A DNA stretch of 64,000 nt from Sympetrum striolatum (lineage: Eukaryota > Arthropoda > Insecta > Odonata > Libellulidae). Each line of letters opens with the position of its first letter. The stretch's first letter is position 1. Below, one piece after another: positions 23,022 to 34,825 of this stretch. The position numbers and the translations under genes were made by a program. The stretch lies in contig OX388346.1 of NCBI GenBank assembly GCA_947579665.1, positions 86,058,615 to 86,122,614 of the forward strand, given 5' to 3'. The notes beneath the pieces are model-generated. The model was given only the letters and a program-made list of their open reading frames with translations, did no database searches and was not told where the DNA came from.

Positions 23022-24055
23022 CAATGGTTTCAATCCCTTGGATTAGAAGTTGTAGCCATGGTCCTATTTTAGTAAACAATACTCTGTGATAAAGATAGAA
23101 GTTCCGCGTATTTTATAGATCTAATGATGGAAACCTATCACAAAGATGAGGCAAAATTGTTAGGTTCTGAATATTAAACTAAAATTAGTAGCCTTGGCTC
23201 AAATTTCAATTTCTTTTTAAATTAATTGACAACGCTGTTATCGATGAAGAGATAAAGTGCTCCAGTAAGAAAAAAGTTACTAGTTTAGTACTTATTAACT
23301 CTCTTTGGTTCCAAACGAATCAAGTTGTTAATTGTTGCACGATGTTACTAATGTCACTGTTGATTATAATCACAGTAGAAGTAATTAAGTTAAAAGTTCA
23401 CAAAATTTCGTCGTTGTTAATGCCGTTAATATTGGGAAATATAACAGGAGTCTTTTTCTGGCAAGTTCAGCTGCGTTTAACTGTTGAGCATTCATTGGGT
23501 GATAGAGGCAGAAACGTAATATTTAAAATAGCCATTTGTATCACCAAAAACCATTCGATATTTTTCTTTTATGTCTAATTTTGCGTGTTACCCAAAACGT
23601 TGTATCAAATTATTATATTGTCAACGATGCATAATCGATTAAAATACTAAATATGTTCCAGATGTGCCCCATTTCTTTCTCTTCAGGGATGGATCCAGAA
23701 AATCACCATTCTGGTGATTTTAGGATGTTTAATAATAAATCTCATCATAAAAAATCTTTTGTTGTTTTATTATCACTTTTATCATCAGCTTTTTAACTCT
23801 CTACATTTAGCTATTAAATTGCTATCTTACATACATGTCTACTTTGATCATTGGGGTAAAGAGTGAAGAAAGTTATCGAGACACATTATTGTTTTTATTG
23901 TTTGCGGAAGTGATCATAAAAATAGATATAGTCTCCTCCTAGGGTCGAGTTTAGCCAGTATAACTGTCTGTACGAGTACAAGAGACATGATCGCTTTTTC
24001 TCAGGATCCAAATGAATCGAATACATGAGTTTGCGACTCTTTGCATTTTTGTCGG
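23022..24055. other. Gene-free AT-rich stretch
   Basis: The frames at 23342-23578 (+) and 23895-24122 (-) are not recognisable. The second lies just downstream of a LINE fragment and may include its 3' UTR. Confidence 0.45.
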
Positions 24056-24545
24056 AATATTTCATAGGTGATCTACCTTTCGATAGGTTGTCGTGCATAA
24101 AAAAATCACTGTTAGGTGCCATTTACTTTACTTTCTGGTAGTTTATCCCACTTTTTAATTCATTCAACATCTTACCCTCCGTTTTTTCCCTTGAATTCTA
24201 CCTTCAGTTATATTCTTTGACAGTCCCTCCTCCCTCAATATTTGACCCACCCATTTCCTCTGTCGAAACTTAATTACTTCAATAAAAACGCTCTCTTCCC
24301 CAACTACCTCCAGCACCTTCGTGTTTGTTTTCCTGTCAACCCAACTTGCTTTTTTCATTCTATGAGGAATCTACATTTCAAAGTCCTCCAAATGTTTGAC
24401 TTCCTCCTTTCTTAGTGTCCACATTTCACACCTGTACAGCAAAACACTCCACATCCAGAATGTTACCAATCTTTTCCTGATTCCTTTATCAAGATCACTG
24501 GTCATCAGTTCCCTTTACATTAGAAATGGTTCCTTGGCCAAAACA
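24056..24545 (-). pseudogene. LINE fragment: C-terminal part of RT ORF
   Basis: Read on the minus strand, 24480-24370 gives a YRCEMWTLRKEEVKHLEDFE segment. After a stop, 24358-24164 gives ASWVDRKTNTKVLEVVGEES, FIEVIKFRQRKWVGQILREE, then GLSKNITEGRIQGKKRR. These are the standard blocks at the C-terminus of non-LTR retrotransposon ORF2 (W-x-D-R-x-T-N, V-L, V-G-E-E, R-x-R-K-W-x-G-x-I-L-R, G-R-I-x-G-K-R). After a frameshift, MLNELKSGINYQKVK fits the following M-L-D-x-L-K segment. At least one stop and one frameshift make it a pseudogene. The RT catalytic domain itself is absent. Confidence 0.75.
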
Positions 24546-25005
24546 GTAAATTTCCAATAAATATTTAGCAAGTGCTGAAAATGTTCATTTTTAGCGTTCA
24601 GTTTGACCTCTTCGTCAGAAACTATGAAGACTTTTTTGGAGAAATCGTCAATGGGAGGTGATCGCCCATCAGATCTGCAAATACTGTCTTATCATATATC
24701 AGAACGCAAAAATCATTTCAAATAGTTATAATATCACAATAATTTTAATGCGCATCTGCGAAGATCGTTTGCGTGCAAAGACTTATTTCGAGCACAGCTT
24801 ACGGAAGAAATGTTTCATCCCGTGATTGTAAATAATGTAAATGTAAATTACATGAGCAAAAAACAAAGCGAAGGAAAGCGGAAAGATAAGATAATCACAT
24901 CGGCAGAAAGCACGAGACTGAAACGAACCCTAATCCGAGAAGAAATAATTTAAGATAACGGTCCACTCGATGAAGTAAGGGCTGCACTTGTCTCGAATAC
25001 AATGA
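24546..25005. other. Gene-free stretch
   Basis: AT-rich sequence, GC-richer towards the next islet. I see nothing recognisable. Confidence 0.45.
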
Positions 25006-25740
25006 ATGACCCGATTTCCTATCTTAAAATATTCCGACGCATTGCTCGAGAACATAATTGCCTCGCAGTTCAACGTCACCTTTCGACCATTTATTGAACA
25101 ATTTCCCGCTAATGGAGGGAACCAGATCATTCAAATGCGAGAATTCTCGAGAGGCCAATGTTATTCGCCTCAATAATTTCTCTGTTTATGTTTATGAGTC
25201 GTCCTGCATTCGTACTTTGCGAATCTCAATTACGGACTTGGTGAAAATGCCTCTTTTTGCATCGGTATATAATAGCTTCGCCTCCTGGTAGGCGCAAAAA
25301 CTTCGTGAAAGCAAATCTTAATTAGTCAGCGAGGCGGCAGTCCCCCGAGGGCTCCTGGTTAGAGATCAACGAGCCGATCATGAAGACGTTGGATTAGAAA
25401 ATAGATCGCCGATTCGTGATTTTGGTCGATTGCAGCCGCGTCGAGAGGAGGAAAGTGTCAGATGGTCGAAAGTGCTCACTTACGGAGGGTTAAATTCGTT
25501 ACCAGTAATCACGCGCTCCAGCGGTTAATCCGATCCAATCAATTGAATGACGCGCGAAGGAAGGACGATGGATTTGGAGCAACCTGCACTGCTTGTGAAT
25601 AACATTCTGCGCAAAGTGTTCCGTATTTCTTACCGTAGAAAACTCAGGGAAGAAGTTGCATCCAGAAACAAAAAGAGATGGCTTCTGCTTCGCTTCTACT
25701 ACTATCACGACGTTAATTATTTAGGAATGTTGCTCTGACG
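25006..25740. promoter_or_regulatory. Long CpG-rich islet with homeodomain-type sites
   Basis: One of the longest CpG-dense blocks (about 700 bp), with TCGCCGATTCG, GCCGCGTCGAG and GACGCGCG. It holds two TAATCC-type (Lys50 homeodomain: Otx/Bicoid/Goosecoid) sites, TTAATCC at 25525-25531 and its reverse GGATTA at 25391-25396, plus AATTAG. Frames at 25058-25291, 25499-25708 (-) and 25547-25738 overlap on both strands and have no known domain. It is a plausible developmental enhancer or conserved non-coding element. Not shown by sequence alone. Confidence 0.3.
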
Positions 25741-26330
25741 CATTCATTTGAGATCTTCCATAGCGGATAAAATACTCCAAATTTACAATCAGAACCACTT
25801 AGTAAATTGTTTGCCTTGGATTGAAATTATTTTTCAATTTAAATTTTTGATGCAAGTTGGCCTTCTGGCCAGGTGGCAACGTTAAAGGGGGACATATAAC
25901 ATTAGTTTTAAGCCGCCCAAGAAATAAGGGAAACTTCTTCGAAAAACCCCCGTGATTATTACTCTTACCCTCAAGAAATATTCCAAATTCACAACCAGAG
26001 AAAACTCAAGATTTCTCATCTCATTTTAAAACGTATTTTAAGAAAAAAATATGATTGATAGAGATCAATCTATTAACTAACAACTCTTTTCAATATTTTC
26101 TGTCACCACATTGAGTACTTCTGTGAGTCAAAATAGCCACTAGCTTACAAGGGAGTAAAAATAAACTTGTATGCTTCCGCTTACGAATATTAATTTTATT
26201 TCTTAAACAACTCTACTTTCAAGCTATAATCAATTGACCATATTACTGTATGCAATGGACTTGTACTTTTCGTGGATGTATGATACAAATAACACTACTT
26301 CAAGAGGAAAATACATAATGACCTATTTGA
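25741..26330. other. Gene-free AT-rich stretch
   Basis: I see no gene, repeat or structure in it. Confidence 0.5.
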
Positions 26331-26332
26331 AG

Positions 26333-27030
26333 TATATAATAATAATAAATCTTTTTTATTCATAAATTACATTAGATACAACATATTTTAGGAATATAGG
26401 TACTCCTAAGGTGACAGCCACCTGTTTCGAGGTTACCGGCTCTTCATTTACTTAGCAAATAATAAACAAGCCATTAGATTTGTTTCATAAAATAAAATAA
26501 AATGTTGACCATGCATATTATAATAAATTGCAAAATAAATTATAATAATATCATCATAAGATCAACAAAATAGCTTTCATACAATTTTTTAAACATAAAT
26601 TCAATATAACATATTTAAATTATTACCCCTTAATTAATTTTATAAGCTTAATTTCTGTTTTAACAGTGGTTATATTATCCGGTAAATTGTAAAATAATTT
26701 CGAACTAATATACAAAAAAGAATATCTGAAGAACTCACAGTTGGGTTTTGAGATTATAGTTTGTTTTGATCTTAATATATACGGTGATGGTTTATTTTTA
26801 CCACCGCCACGATCATAATACATCCTTAACAATTTATATACAAATAGATGTCTCAGTGGCAAAATGTTTGCCTTAAAAAACAGAGGAAAAGAATGCGCAG
26901 TACTATGCGCTCTTGACATAACTCGAATCATTTTCTTCTGTGCCACTATTAATGGCTTTAAATTGGTAATGAATGCACCCCCCAACAAACAATGCCATAT
27001 TGCAGCCTCAAATTCACTAGAACATGATAC
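26333..27030 (-). pseudogene. 5'-truncated LINE: C-terminal RT ORF end plus complete 3' UTR and tail
   Basis: The minus strand from about 27020 reads EAAIWHCLLGGAF, ITNLKPLIVAQKKMIRVMS, RAHSTAHSFPLFFKANILPL, RHLFVYKLLRMYY, then YSFLYISSKLFYNLPDN and a stop at 26623. This is the thumb-to-C-terminal region of a CR1/Jockey-like non-LTR retrotransposon, ending as such ORFs do. About 120 codons are uninterrupted from 26988, so the copy is younger than the other LINE pieces here. The 3' UTR runs to about 26335. It contains GTAACCTCGAAACAGGTGG (minus strand, 26438-26420) and ends with a (TTA)n tail at 26335-26350. The RT active site and endonuclease are missing because of 5' truncation. Confidence 0.8.
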
Positions 27031-27320
27031 ACCTTAATTAATACAGTATACGAACATACATATTTTAATAAATAAAATGTCCTAATTAATATCCGTTTTC
27101 AATTAAGAACTCTTTACGACGCGTTTTGATTTAGGTTTTAAAATTGCGTCTTTGACAAGAAAACTATCAAAATAAATTAGTTAGCATCAATTTTGAATGT
27201 GCGGAAGTGTTTGTTAATTCCCCTGGCCTGGAGCCAACTAGAATATTCTTGAACATATTGATTCTGAAAATGAGTAACTTTGAGATGTTTTGGGATATAC
27301 AAATTAATTACAATAGTTAT
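27031..27320. other. Short gene-free spacer
   Basis: AT-rich sequence between the LINE and a palindromic element. I see nothing recognisable. Confidence 0.4.
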
Positions 27321-27321
27321 A

Positions 27322-27492
27322 AAGTTATAGAGAATAAAAAAAGTGTAAACTTCCACACTATTGGACTTTATTCACGACCGGTTTCGGCGCAAAGGCCATC
27401 ATCTGTCACACCATCCACCTTTGCGCCTGAAACCGGTCGTGAATAAAGTCCAATAGTGTGGATGTTTACTGTGATTTTATTCTCTATAACTT
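27322..27492. mobile_element. Palindromic element (about 171 bp) with central hammerhead-like motifs
   Basis: The arms mirror each other over about 70 bp. AAGTTATAGAGAATAAAA at the left end is the inverse of TTTTATTCTCTATAACTT at the right, and CCACACTATTGGACTTTA mirrors TAAAGTCCAATAGTGTGG. On the minus strand, 27405-27376 reads CAGATGA, T, GGC-CTTTGC-GCC, GAAA, CCGG, T, C. On the plus strand the right arm carries TTTGCGCCTGAAACCGGTC (27421-27439). The core has U4 changed to A, and the right-arm copy has lost its first box. Stem II is preserved in the left copy, and the CCGG between GAAA and UC is self-complementary. The two copies point outward from the centre. No ORF. Confidence 0.7.
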
Positions 27493-29025
27493 CAGAATGT
27501 CCTTCCACAAAGTTCGGCCGAATATGATAGAGTTTGCAATAGTTATACTCAATACACTGTCTATTAACAATAAATTTTAAAATTTTATGAGCGTTAAACT
27601 AAGCGAATACATTTTCCGTTGCAAAGCTCTTACATGTCGATATTGAGGATTTACAAAAATGTTGAAATATAGCAAACGCAAAAAGAACAAAAGATATCAT
27701 CTATGAAAATAATCCATGGGGCGAATTTTTAATTGGAACAAGGGTGTTTTATTCACGCCATTGGCAGAGAAATTTAAGGCTCTAATGCACTCCAGTGAAC
27801 ACAGGACTCGGATTTGGAAACCACGCCAAGGACATATTGTCTGGCGGTAATTCCGCATCGCAAAGGACATCGGGATTTAAATACAAAGGTTAAAAAATAC
27901 ACGAATTGGAATAAGCTTAAATGATAGATTTTAAAACCATTCTTGTTATATCAATTTCCAAAAGCACAAACGGAACTTGTAGAGGTTTAAAATATCTCCG
28001 TCTTTGTCCGCACCTCGTTGCCACCATTTTTCGGAAACAACAGAATCCCGGATTATCAGCTTTCTAAGTAACACCTGATGCGCATTTCGATAGCCATGCT
28101 GTCATCTTCAAATAAGGTCTGAAGTCTTCATTAATTAAACTTGAACTAATTCGTCAACAGCTGCGTTCAAAATTTTCTTTCCACACATAAACGGAGCTAA
28201 AAAAAGGGTAGCTATCCTACGATATCAAAATTTCCTTTGTTACTTTTCTGATTTTTTGGTTATTCAATCACGTTAGTGAAACTTCCTTATATTAAATATC
28301 TTCAATGTCATCATATCCTAGTTGTGACAAATTATATCATAACGCATTCTGAAACTCTCCCAAAACTGAGGCTAACATTCGGTACGGGAATGATCATAAT
28401 ATTTCTGCTAACCTCTGTAAAAAAATCTTCGTTTTCAAGCTATCAAAATATATGCCAACAAATTTTTCAAAAAATTACCTGCTAGTCTAATAAATTAATA
28501 TTTTGATGCTATCCTAAGTGTGCGATATTCATAAGTACCGTATTTCTTTACGTGCGCGCCTAAATTTGTGCTTTAAAGTCTTAAATTGTATAAACTCTTA
28601 AGGTGACAAGTCAATTTCCTAAGATTTCTTTTAAATTTTCATAAAATAATGTAATTAGGTTTCAAAAGCTATATTTGTTCTGCTTTTGTCTCCAATTTTA
28701 GGAATATTTCAAATTTCTCAGTATAAATGTAATACTTTTTTTCCAGTCTTCGAAGCTATGTCTGAAATACTTAGGAAATTTCCAGCGGAATTTTGTCGGT
28801 TGCGAACATCATTTTCGGGTTCATTTAAGATTTTCAAAGGACTATATTTTGAAGTAGAAATACTGAAATTACTAAATGATTAATATTGTTAAAATAGGCT
28901 GAAATCAGTAAAGTTTTTCTTCTCTTTCATACATCATATCTTGGCAGCTACTGATTTTCTTAGAGCGCCAATTCTTCATCAAGAGATTTCTCTTTGGCAA
29001 ATTGAAAGCAATCCACGTCTTCATC
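27493..29025. other. Gene-free AT-rich stretch
   Basis: Contains one isolated hammerhead-like motif near 28.09 kb (listed separately). Frames at 28276-28485 (+) and 28686-28883 (+) are unrecognised. Confidence 0.45.
28073..28111 (-). ncRNA. Decayed hammerhead-like motif
   Basis: Read on the minus strand: TTGAAGA (28111-28105), T, then GACAGC-ATG-GCTATC as a 6-bp stem II with one mismatch, GAAA, TGCGCA, T, C. A15.1-U16.1 closes a self-complementary ATGCGCAT stem III. C3 of the CTGANGA box is T. AGGTG follows the cleavage position and ACCT lies a few bases upstream of the box, so stem I is displaced. It has the layout of Penelope-type minimal hammerheads but is probably inactive. No flanking palindrome was noticed. 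Confidence 0.35.
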
Positions 29026-29700
29026 GCGAACCGCAAAAACTCCACTACAATTCGTCTTCCTCGGAGATCGATAGATGCTACAAATTTGTCCCATTTTCCC
29101 GCCATAATTTACTTCTGAAACGCACTTCCCCCGCGATAAGTCGACGTCTATAAATTGAGCCTTTCAGTTGACAAGTCGAGCGCACACGTTCATATTTTAC
29201 ACTCTCGACTTTCTATTTCACACAGAATGATGAATCGTCAGCGGTTGCCTTTATCTGCCTTGATCCGCTTATGCATTCAGCAGTTCGACTGTATCAGTCA
29301 GGGATAAAAGTGCAATGGGAACAGTGAGTCCCCGGATAAGCTGTGAGGTGAAATACGTCTGAAGAAGCGAGGAAGTTGGACAAAAACTCTTTCGTAGCAT
29401 CCTCCTGTCGTGATATATTTTTTAAATCCCATCCGTCCAATACAATGTGTTGAAAAAGGAAACGAGGCTCAAATCACTTATGCCTAATGTTTTGTTCGCC
29501 CTCTCTTGTTCTAAGAACGGAGTAAAAAAGTCCAGGTTTTATTTAGGCTTTAGTCACACAGCACGGCGTCACTTCCGGAGCGCAGAATCCCAACCACCAC
29601 CCCCTCAATTTCACCTCCATCAGAGAGCCGACTCTCTCATCTTCCTCGTAAAAACACCTGTCGATCGAAACGCAGGAGAAAAAATATTGGCTATTGCAAA
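29026..29700. promoter_or_regulatory. Two adjacent CpG-richer blocks
   Basis: CpG-richer sequence at about 29030-29350 and 29550-29690, separated by AT-rich DNA. Frames at 28941-29153 (+) and 29447-29734 (+, 95 codons) show no known domain. The second carries a short Pro-rich segment from a CCACCACCCCC tract. Regulatory role possible but unsupported. Confidence 0.2.
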
Positions 29701-30249
29701 GGTCAGTAGAGAAAAATCGGTTTCCTTCCTTTGACGCATTTTGTCAATGTTAAATGGAGTGTGATCATCCAAATTGAGGGGAAAATACACTTCTAAACGG
29801 AAAACGGATGTCTAAAATTGAGAACAGAATGAACTTTTACGCGAAGATTCGATTTTTTATACGCGATTCGATCGACTAGTACCACCCATTCGCTCATAGA
29901 TCCCGTTCTAATCCAAGAGAATCATTCTTCCAGCTTTGGTCATCCTTTCGAACTTGCTCTGAGTTGATTACATTGTTTGTGCTATTGGTAGGGCAAGATA
30001 AAAAGAGCTGCGGCATTGTAGTTCCCGCCGTATGTGAAATACGTGCTGTGATTCGCTTTATTATTGCATAAAATGTTTGTCCCGGCGACATTCATTGCCA
30101 GATTTCATCCGTTTGCGTAAAATGCTTAGTTAATTGGTAACTGCTGAGCTGTTTCTTTATTGTGACTAATACTTCGACACTGTTGCCAATACGTAGACTC
30201 TACATCAACGAAATATGAAAAAGAAGAAATGAGACACGGCTGTTAGTAA
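29701..30249. other. Gene-free stretch
   Basis: Mixed composition with no recognisable element. The frame 29894-30091 (-) is unrecognised. Confidence 0.45.
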
Positions 30250-30313
30250 ATAATCAAATAGTAAAAACTCTCTCGGTGAATAACGGCTTTGTGAGTTTTT
30301 ACTATTTGATTAT
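30250..30313. repeat. Perfect 21-bp inverted repeat, 22-nt loop
   Basis: ATAATCAAATAGTAAAAACTC (30250-30270) is mirrored exactly at 30293-30313. The loop contains CTCGGTGAATAACGG. It is a strong hairpin in DNA or RNA. Unlike the other palindromes here it lacks the GAAAC-type motif. It may be the centre of a small foldback element or MITE, or a recent duplication-inversion. Confidence 0.7.
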
Positions 30314-31995
30314 CTACATCAACGTTTTGGTTGTGAAGTTCTCAATAATCCTCTCCCGGATTTGGCACCAAGCGATTTACACCTTTCACCTCATCTGTAG
30401 TTATATTTTAATGGAAAAGATTTTAAAAGTAACGTGGAACTACGGGAAGGCGTAAGGAAATTGTTCAATGGAAAAGAAATTTTTAAAAATTGTGTCGTTT
30501 GACCAAGTAAGGTTAAGTTACATCAATTGTGTAATCATTTCAATGTAATGGCGGCAAATTTCTACGATGGAGGAATTGAAAAACTTTTACGATATTATAA
30601 ATGTCTGAATTGCGGTGGCAACTTTTGAACGGCAACTTTGAAAAGTATGCGAAGATTCTGCATCTATTATGCAAAATAATTGAACAGGTGACACTTTCCG
30701 AATAAGCCACGTATTAAATACTACATGTTATAGTTAGTATAGTATATAGTAGTCTTAAGCTACATAAGTTAGAGCGCACATGTGAACGTTAGACTGGAAT
30801 TGATATGATGGAAGACTGTAGAGCTAAACTGTGCTCAAATTTAAATCTTGGGATTTTAATGACTCTCTTCTTTCCACCGACGCCATTTAAATGCGTCGTG
30901 GTCTTTGGTTCGAATCGAGAATAGTAAAAGAGTTCCCATTCTTGAGAACTTCAGTGCTGCTGCTCACAAGATTTATTTATTTAATTTTTTTTAATTAAAT
31001 TAGATTGTATAATTTAACATAGACGAGACCAACGCTACTATAAATTTGATAAAGTCATTACCGTTTTCGGATCAAGATCTTGAAAACTCGCGTAAAATAT
31101 ACTGAAACAATTTCAAAATTCATTCTGCTTAAACTCCGGCAACTAAGAATGAAATTCTGTTGTTGCATGTAATTTAAATTTTACTGTGTTGGAAAATAAG
31201 TATACATGCGCGGAGGTTGACTTAAACTTAAATCCTTGTTAGATGGTAAAATTTAGCTGATAAATATAATAATATTTATAAATTGGAGAATTAGTTAGAA
31301 TGTGTGTCTGCAAAATTCTGCATCAAATGGAAGCAATAAATACTAAATTCAAGTGGAAAATTTAAGCACAAATGAAACTATAATCTTCTTCTCTATAATA
31401 ATAAATATTGGTCTAAACTTTATAAGACTAGGAGCACAATAAAATACTTTGAATTCATGATAGATAGAACTGGAAATAGTGATGGATCAACGGTGTTCTC
31501 TAAATTCCCATTGACGAGTACTGAGTGACTAAATTATGAGCCAAAGTTTTCTAACTAAACAAAATTTACTCAAAATGTCTGTGTACTTCTTGCCATTGCT
31601 ACAAAAATATAACTTTTTCTTTTGATAACAGACAAACCTTGATTTCACTTTTACATTTACATGTTTGTCATCTAGTTAGTATCATCGGCGATGATGATGA
31701 CTTAACAAGCAAATCGTCTCCCCCAGCAGCAGTTTAAAATTTGCCTTTTTCTATTCTTTACCTATAGTTACGTAGAAAGTTTATGGTATAATTCTAATGA
31801 TTCATTTGTCGCACAAAGATGATTAAACTGTGAGTTGATGTCTCGTTAACTCAACAACTTTCGCGCTCCAAATCCAGGCTCATTTGCAACGAAAATATTT
31901 CTGTTATCAGCGCCAGAATCTTCCCATGATTCTTATATCAATATTTCAATTGCAGATGGGAAAAGCTATCGAAATAAAAGGTCGAAATGATTAAA
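30314..31995. other. Gene-free AT-rich stretch
   Basis: No gene or element recognised. Confidence 0.5.
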
Positions 31996-32445
31996 CGATT
32001 CGGGGCAAACATATCAGCGAATGCTTTCAGAGACGACAATACCCGCGATATTTATGAAGCACTTCATGGAAATGAGTGCACACTTCAAGTGTCGTCGACG
32101 ACTCCTCGAGTAAGATACGAGAGTCCTTCGTCCTCACCGCTCGCCCTCCAGTTCGCGTCCTCGACTTTAGTAATGCCACATCCTGTTTTGTGATTTCCGC
32201 TCGCAGTGCCTCTTCAGGTTTCAGGAAACAACTCCATTCTTTGTCGGGGCTTAATAAAACGAGCGATACGGGGAGGAAGTGGGCAAAGCGAAGGAAAAAA
32301 AGCATTAGCGTCGAAAGACAAAAGAAGATCTGACAGGCAAGATGGATTCGAGGCTAATTTTCGTCATGTGGGTGGCACCTTATTAAACTGTAGCTCGTGC
32401 TAAAATTTATCTTTTGTCTGGCGCCATTTTGAAACGCATTAGACC
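31996..32445. promoter_or_regulatory. CpG-richer islet ending in a YY1/CTCF-like site
   Basis: CpG-dense sequence (for example CGTCGACGACTCCTCGAG near 32094, and CGAGCGATACGGGG) with overlapping frames on both strands (32027-32305 -, 32076-32333 +) and no recognisable protein. At 32419-32430 TGGCGCCATTTT matches the YY1 core and half of an insect CTCF motif. Candidate regulatory element. Confidence 0.25.
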
Positions 32446-34820
32446 CGAGATTTAAAAACCCGGTGTTTTTTTAAACATGATGGAGAGATTCGGGAATGAT
32501 GGCAATCGCTACTTCAGGAACAGTTACGTGAGCCTAAAACATTTCATTTTCGTGATTTTACGCGCCTAAAACATGCGAGCTTTGGTGATTCCAGCTTCGG
32601 ATCTAGTTTCTCTCGTGATGCGTATTATTCCGACCTGAAACATGATTTGTGTTCTCATTTAAATTCCGAAGCTTTATCACTTTTTCGAATGCCCCTTCTA
32701 AGTTCAGCAAAAAGGATGGTTTAGAAAGCGCCCGGTCTATCTTCTATAACATTGTTTTTGCTTGTTTGTGATGACCCAGAACGCTATTCGATGCTCGCCT
32801 TTCGGTTAGGAATCTCTACATTAAACTTCAATCAGACGGTAGCATTTTTCGCAGCTGCAAATATTCAACATTTGTAGTCGAGCGCTGTCTGTACTGTTAC
32901 ACTGTATAACTCTAATCACTTTGACTGATTCTAAAATTTGACACAATTATAATTTTTTACCTTAATAACAACAATAATATTATTGGTCTATAAAAATATG
33001 GTCAGGCAATATACTATAGCTAATACTTACAAACGTAGCTATACATTTAAACATCTTTCATTGATGAAATCATCCACACTGTAGTATTATTTACTAAGCA
33101 AAGAGTCCCTCAAAGTTTTGAGAAAGTGTACCATGAGCATCCTTCAAAGCACCAAGCAGCGTATTGTGCGATACAGTTTCAGAGCCATTTTCTCTAAGTA
33201 TCAAAAGACTGATCCTAAATAAACTATTGCTAATAAGATGCTGATTCTGGGATTTAAAAGTAAATAAATATTTTTTAATCATACAAACTGTGACATCAAT
33301 AAAGTTCCATTCTCTAAATTAATCTTTGAGAGACTTTCATAAGATTTAGATTTAATGAAATGTAAGGAATAGTGGATTCTATGTATTCAGTACTACCTGT
33401 TGACGAGACGACGCTCTTGACGTTGTTGTAATGATTGATATGTGTTCTCCAATTTGATTTATTTATGTCCGAGGTATTGAATAAAATGGAGAACTTGTTG
33501 GATATATAGTTCTGATTACTAATTGTTGTTATGATCAAGGAGTGGTGACTGAAGAGATTGAACGGAAGCTATGTATTGGTATCTAGTAATGGATAAAATT
33601 GTGTATTGCATATATTGTGCATTATGTATTGTGCATTGTGTATTATTTATGTATTTGTAAGTTGTAAGGCCGTCGTCACCGGACTGTGTTCCAATTGCGA
33701 CGTATATGTAATAATAATAATATTAAGACAGTAGATGACAAAAATAAGGGAAAATGTACGAAAATTAACGTAGTAGTCAATAAACGTATCTTGATATATA
33801 GCTGAATGATTGGAACTTAAAGATTGTTGCAATTTTAGTAGGAGCATAGTTGAAATAAATGGAAAAGTTGTTACAATGTATGCTGTGAGGCACAGGAAAA
33901 ATAACCGTTGGAGATTCTCTGCCATAATTTATTTGGATAAAATATATTTCCTTCGTCATTTCGCAGCTCCATTATAGTTCGTACTTTATGAGAGCCGCAG
34001 TACCAAAGATTGAAATCAAAATATAGATTTTTTGCTCCCTAAAAATTTCTTGCTTGGAAATACCAAGGAAAGGATTCATAAAATGTTTACGATACCTTTA
34101 AATTCGGAAGCCCTAAGTTCCATTTGGGCCTTGTTTTTTACCTGTCTGTCAAACAAAGGTCACCCGCTTTGTCTTTAAACATCAGATAAAGCAATGTTCT
34201 GATATTTCACATCCGCAAGGCCATTCCAAGGATTAGGTAACCTTGACAACAATAATGGATGTTCCTATTTTGGTATATCTAAAGAAATATTGTCGCATTT
34301 TATTCACTGGCCTATGATTCCGTGAACTCTAAGAAACTTATGTAAAGGTTTTATTAGGCCTAGGTGTGTACTGTGTGTGTGTGTGTGTGGAGGTGTGGGT
34401 ACATATAAAATAAATTGAATTTACGAATGGGTAATAGTAATACTTGAATTTCTCCTCAATAATAACATTGCAATTTCCAACTTCATTAAATAACACAACG
34501 AATTTTTATGAGAAGTATATATTTCAAGCAGTTTTAATAAAGTTCTTTAACATTCAATAAATGAAATTCATAGATGCTATTATTTGGCAATATTAAAAAT
34601 TCAGGCAAAACAATTACTTAAATGTACACAATTCCAGTCATTGAGAAATACATGATTCGACTCATAGTGCAATTATTATTAGTGAAACAAAATTCAGAAG
34701 GATTCCTTCCTTCATTATTCATTCGTTTAGCTTTGTAAAATTTTCTGTGCCTAATTTTGTAATGATGAGGATGAAATATTTCTTGAATCTACTGTACAAA
34801 TGGATCACTGCTTCCATCTG
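32446..34820. other. Gene-free AT-rich stretch with simple repeats
   Basis: Contains an imperfect run of GTGCATT/TGTATT-like units (about 33600-33655), an (AAT)n run near 33710-33722 and a (TG)9 tract (listed separately). Frames at 33094-33282, 33314-33538 and 33647-33925 (all minus) are unrecognised. The GCCGTCGTCACCGGACTGTG segment before the AAT run could be a LINE 3' end, but I cannot support that. Confidence 0.4.
34372..34389. repeat. (TG)9 microsatellite
   Basis: Uninterrupted TG dinucleotides in an AT-rich context. Confidence 0.9.
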
Positions 34821-34825
34821 ATCTT

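Noticed and set aside
28000..28060. Mariner-like C-terminus (minus strand SEKWWQRGADKDGDIL)
   Set aside because: One short resemblance with no neighbouring mariner blocks; not enough to support a call.
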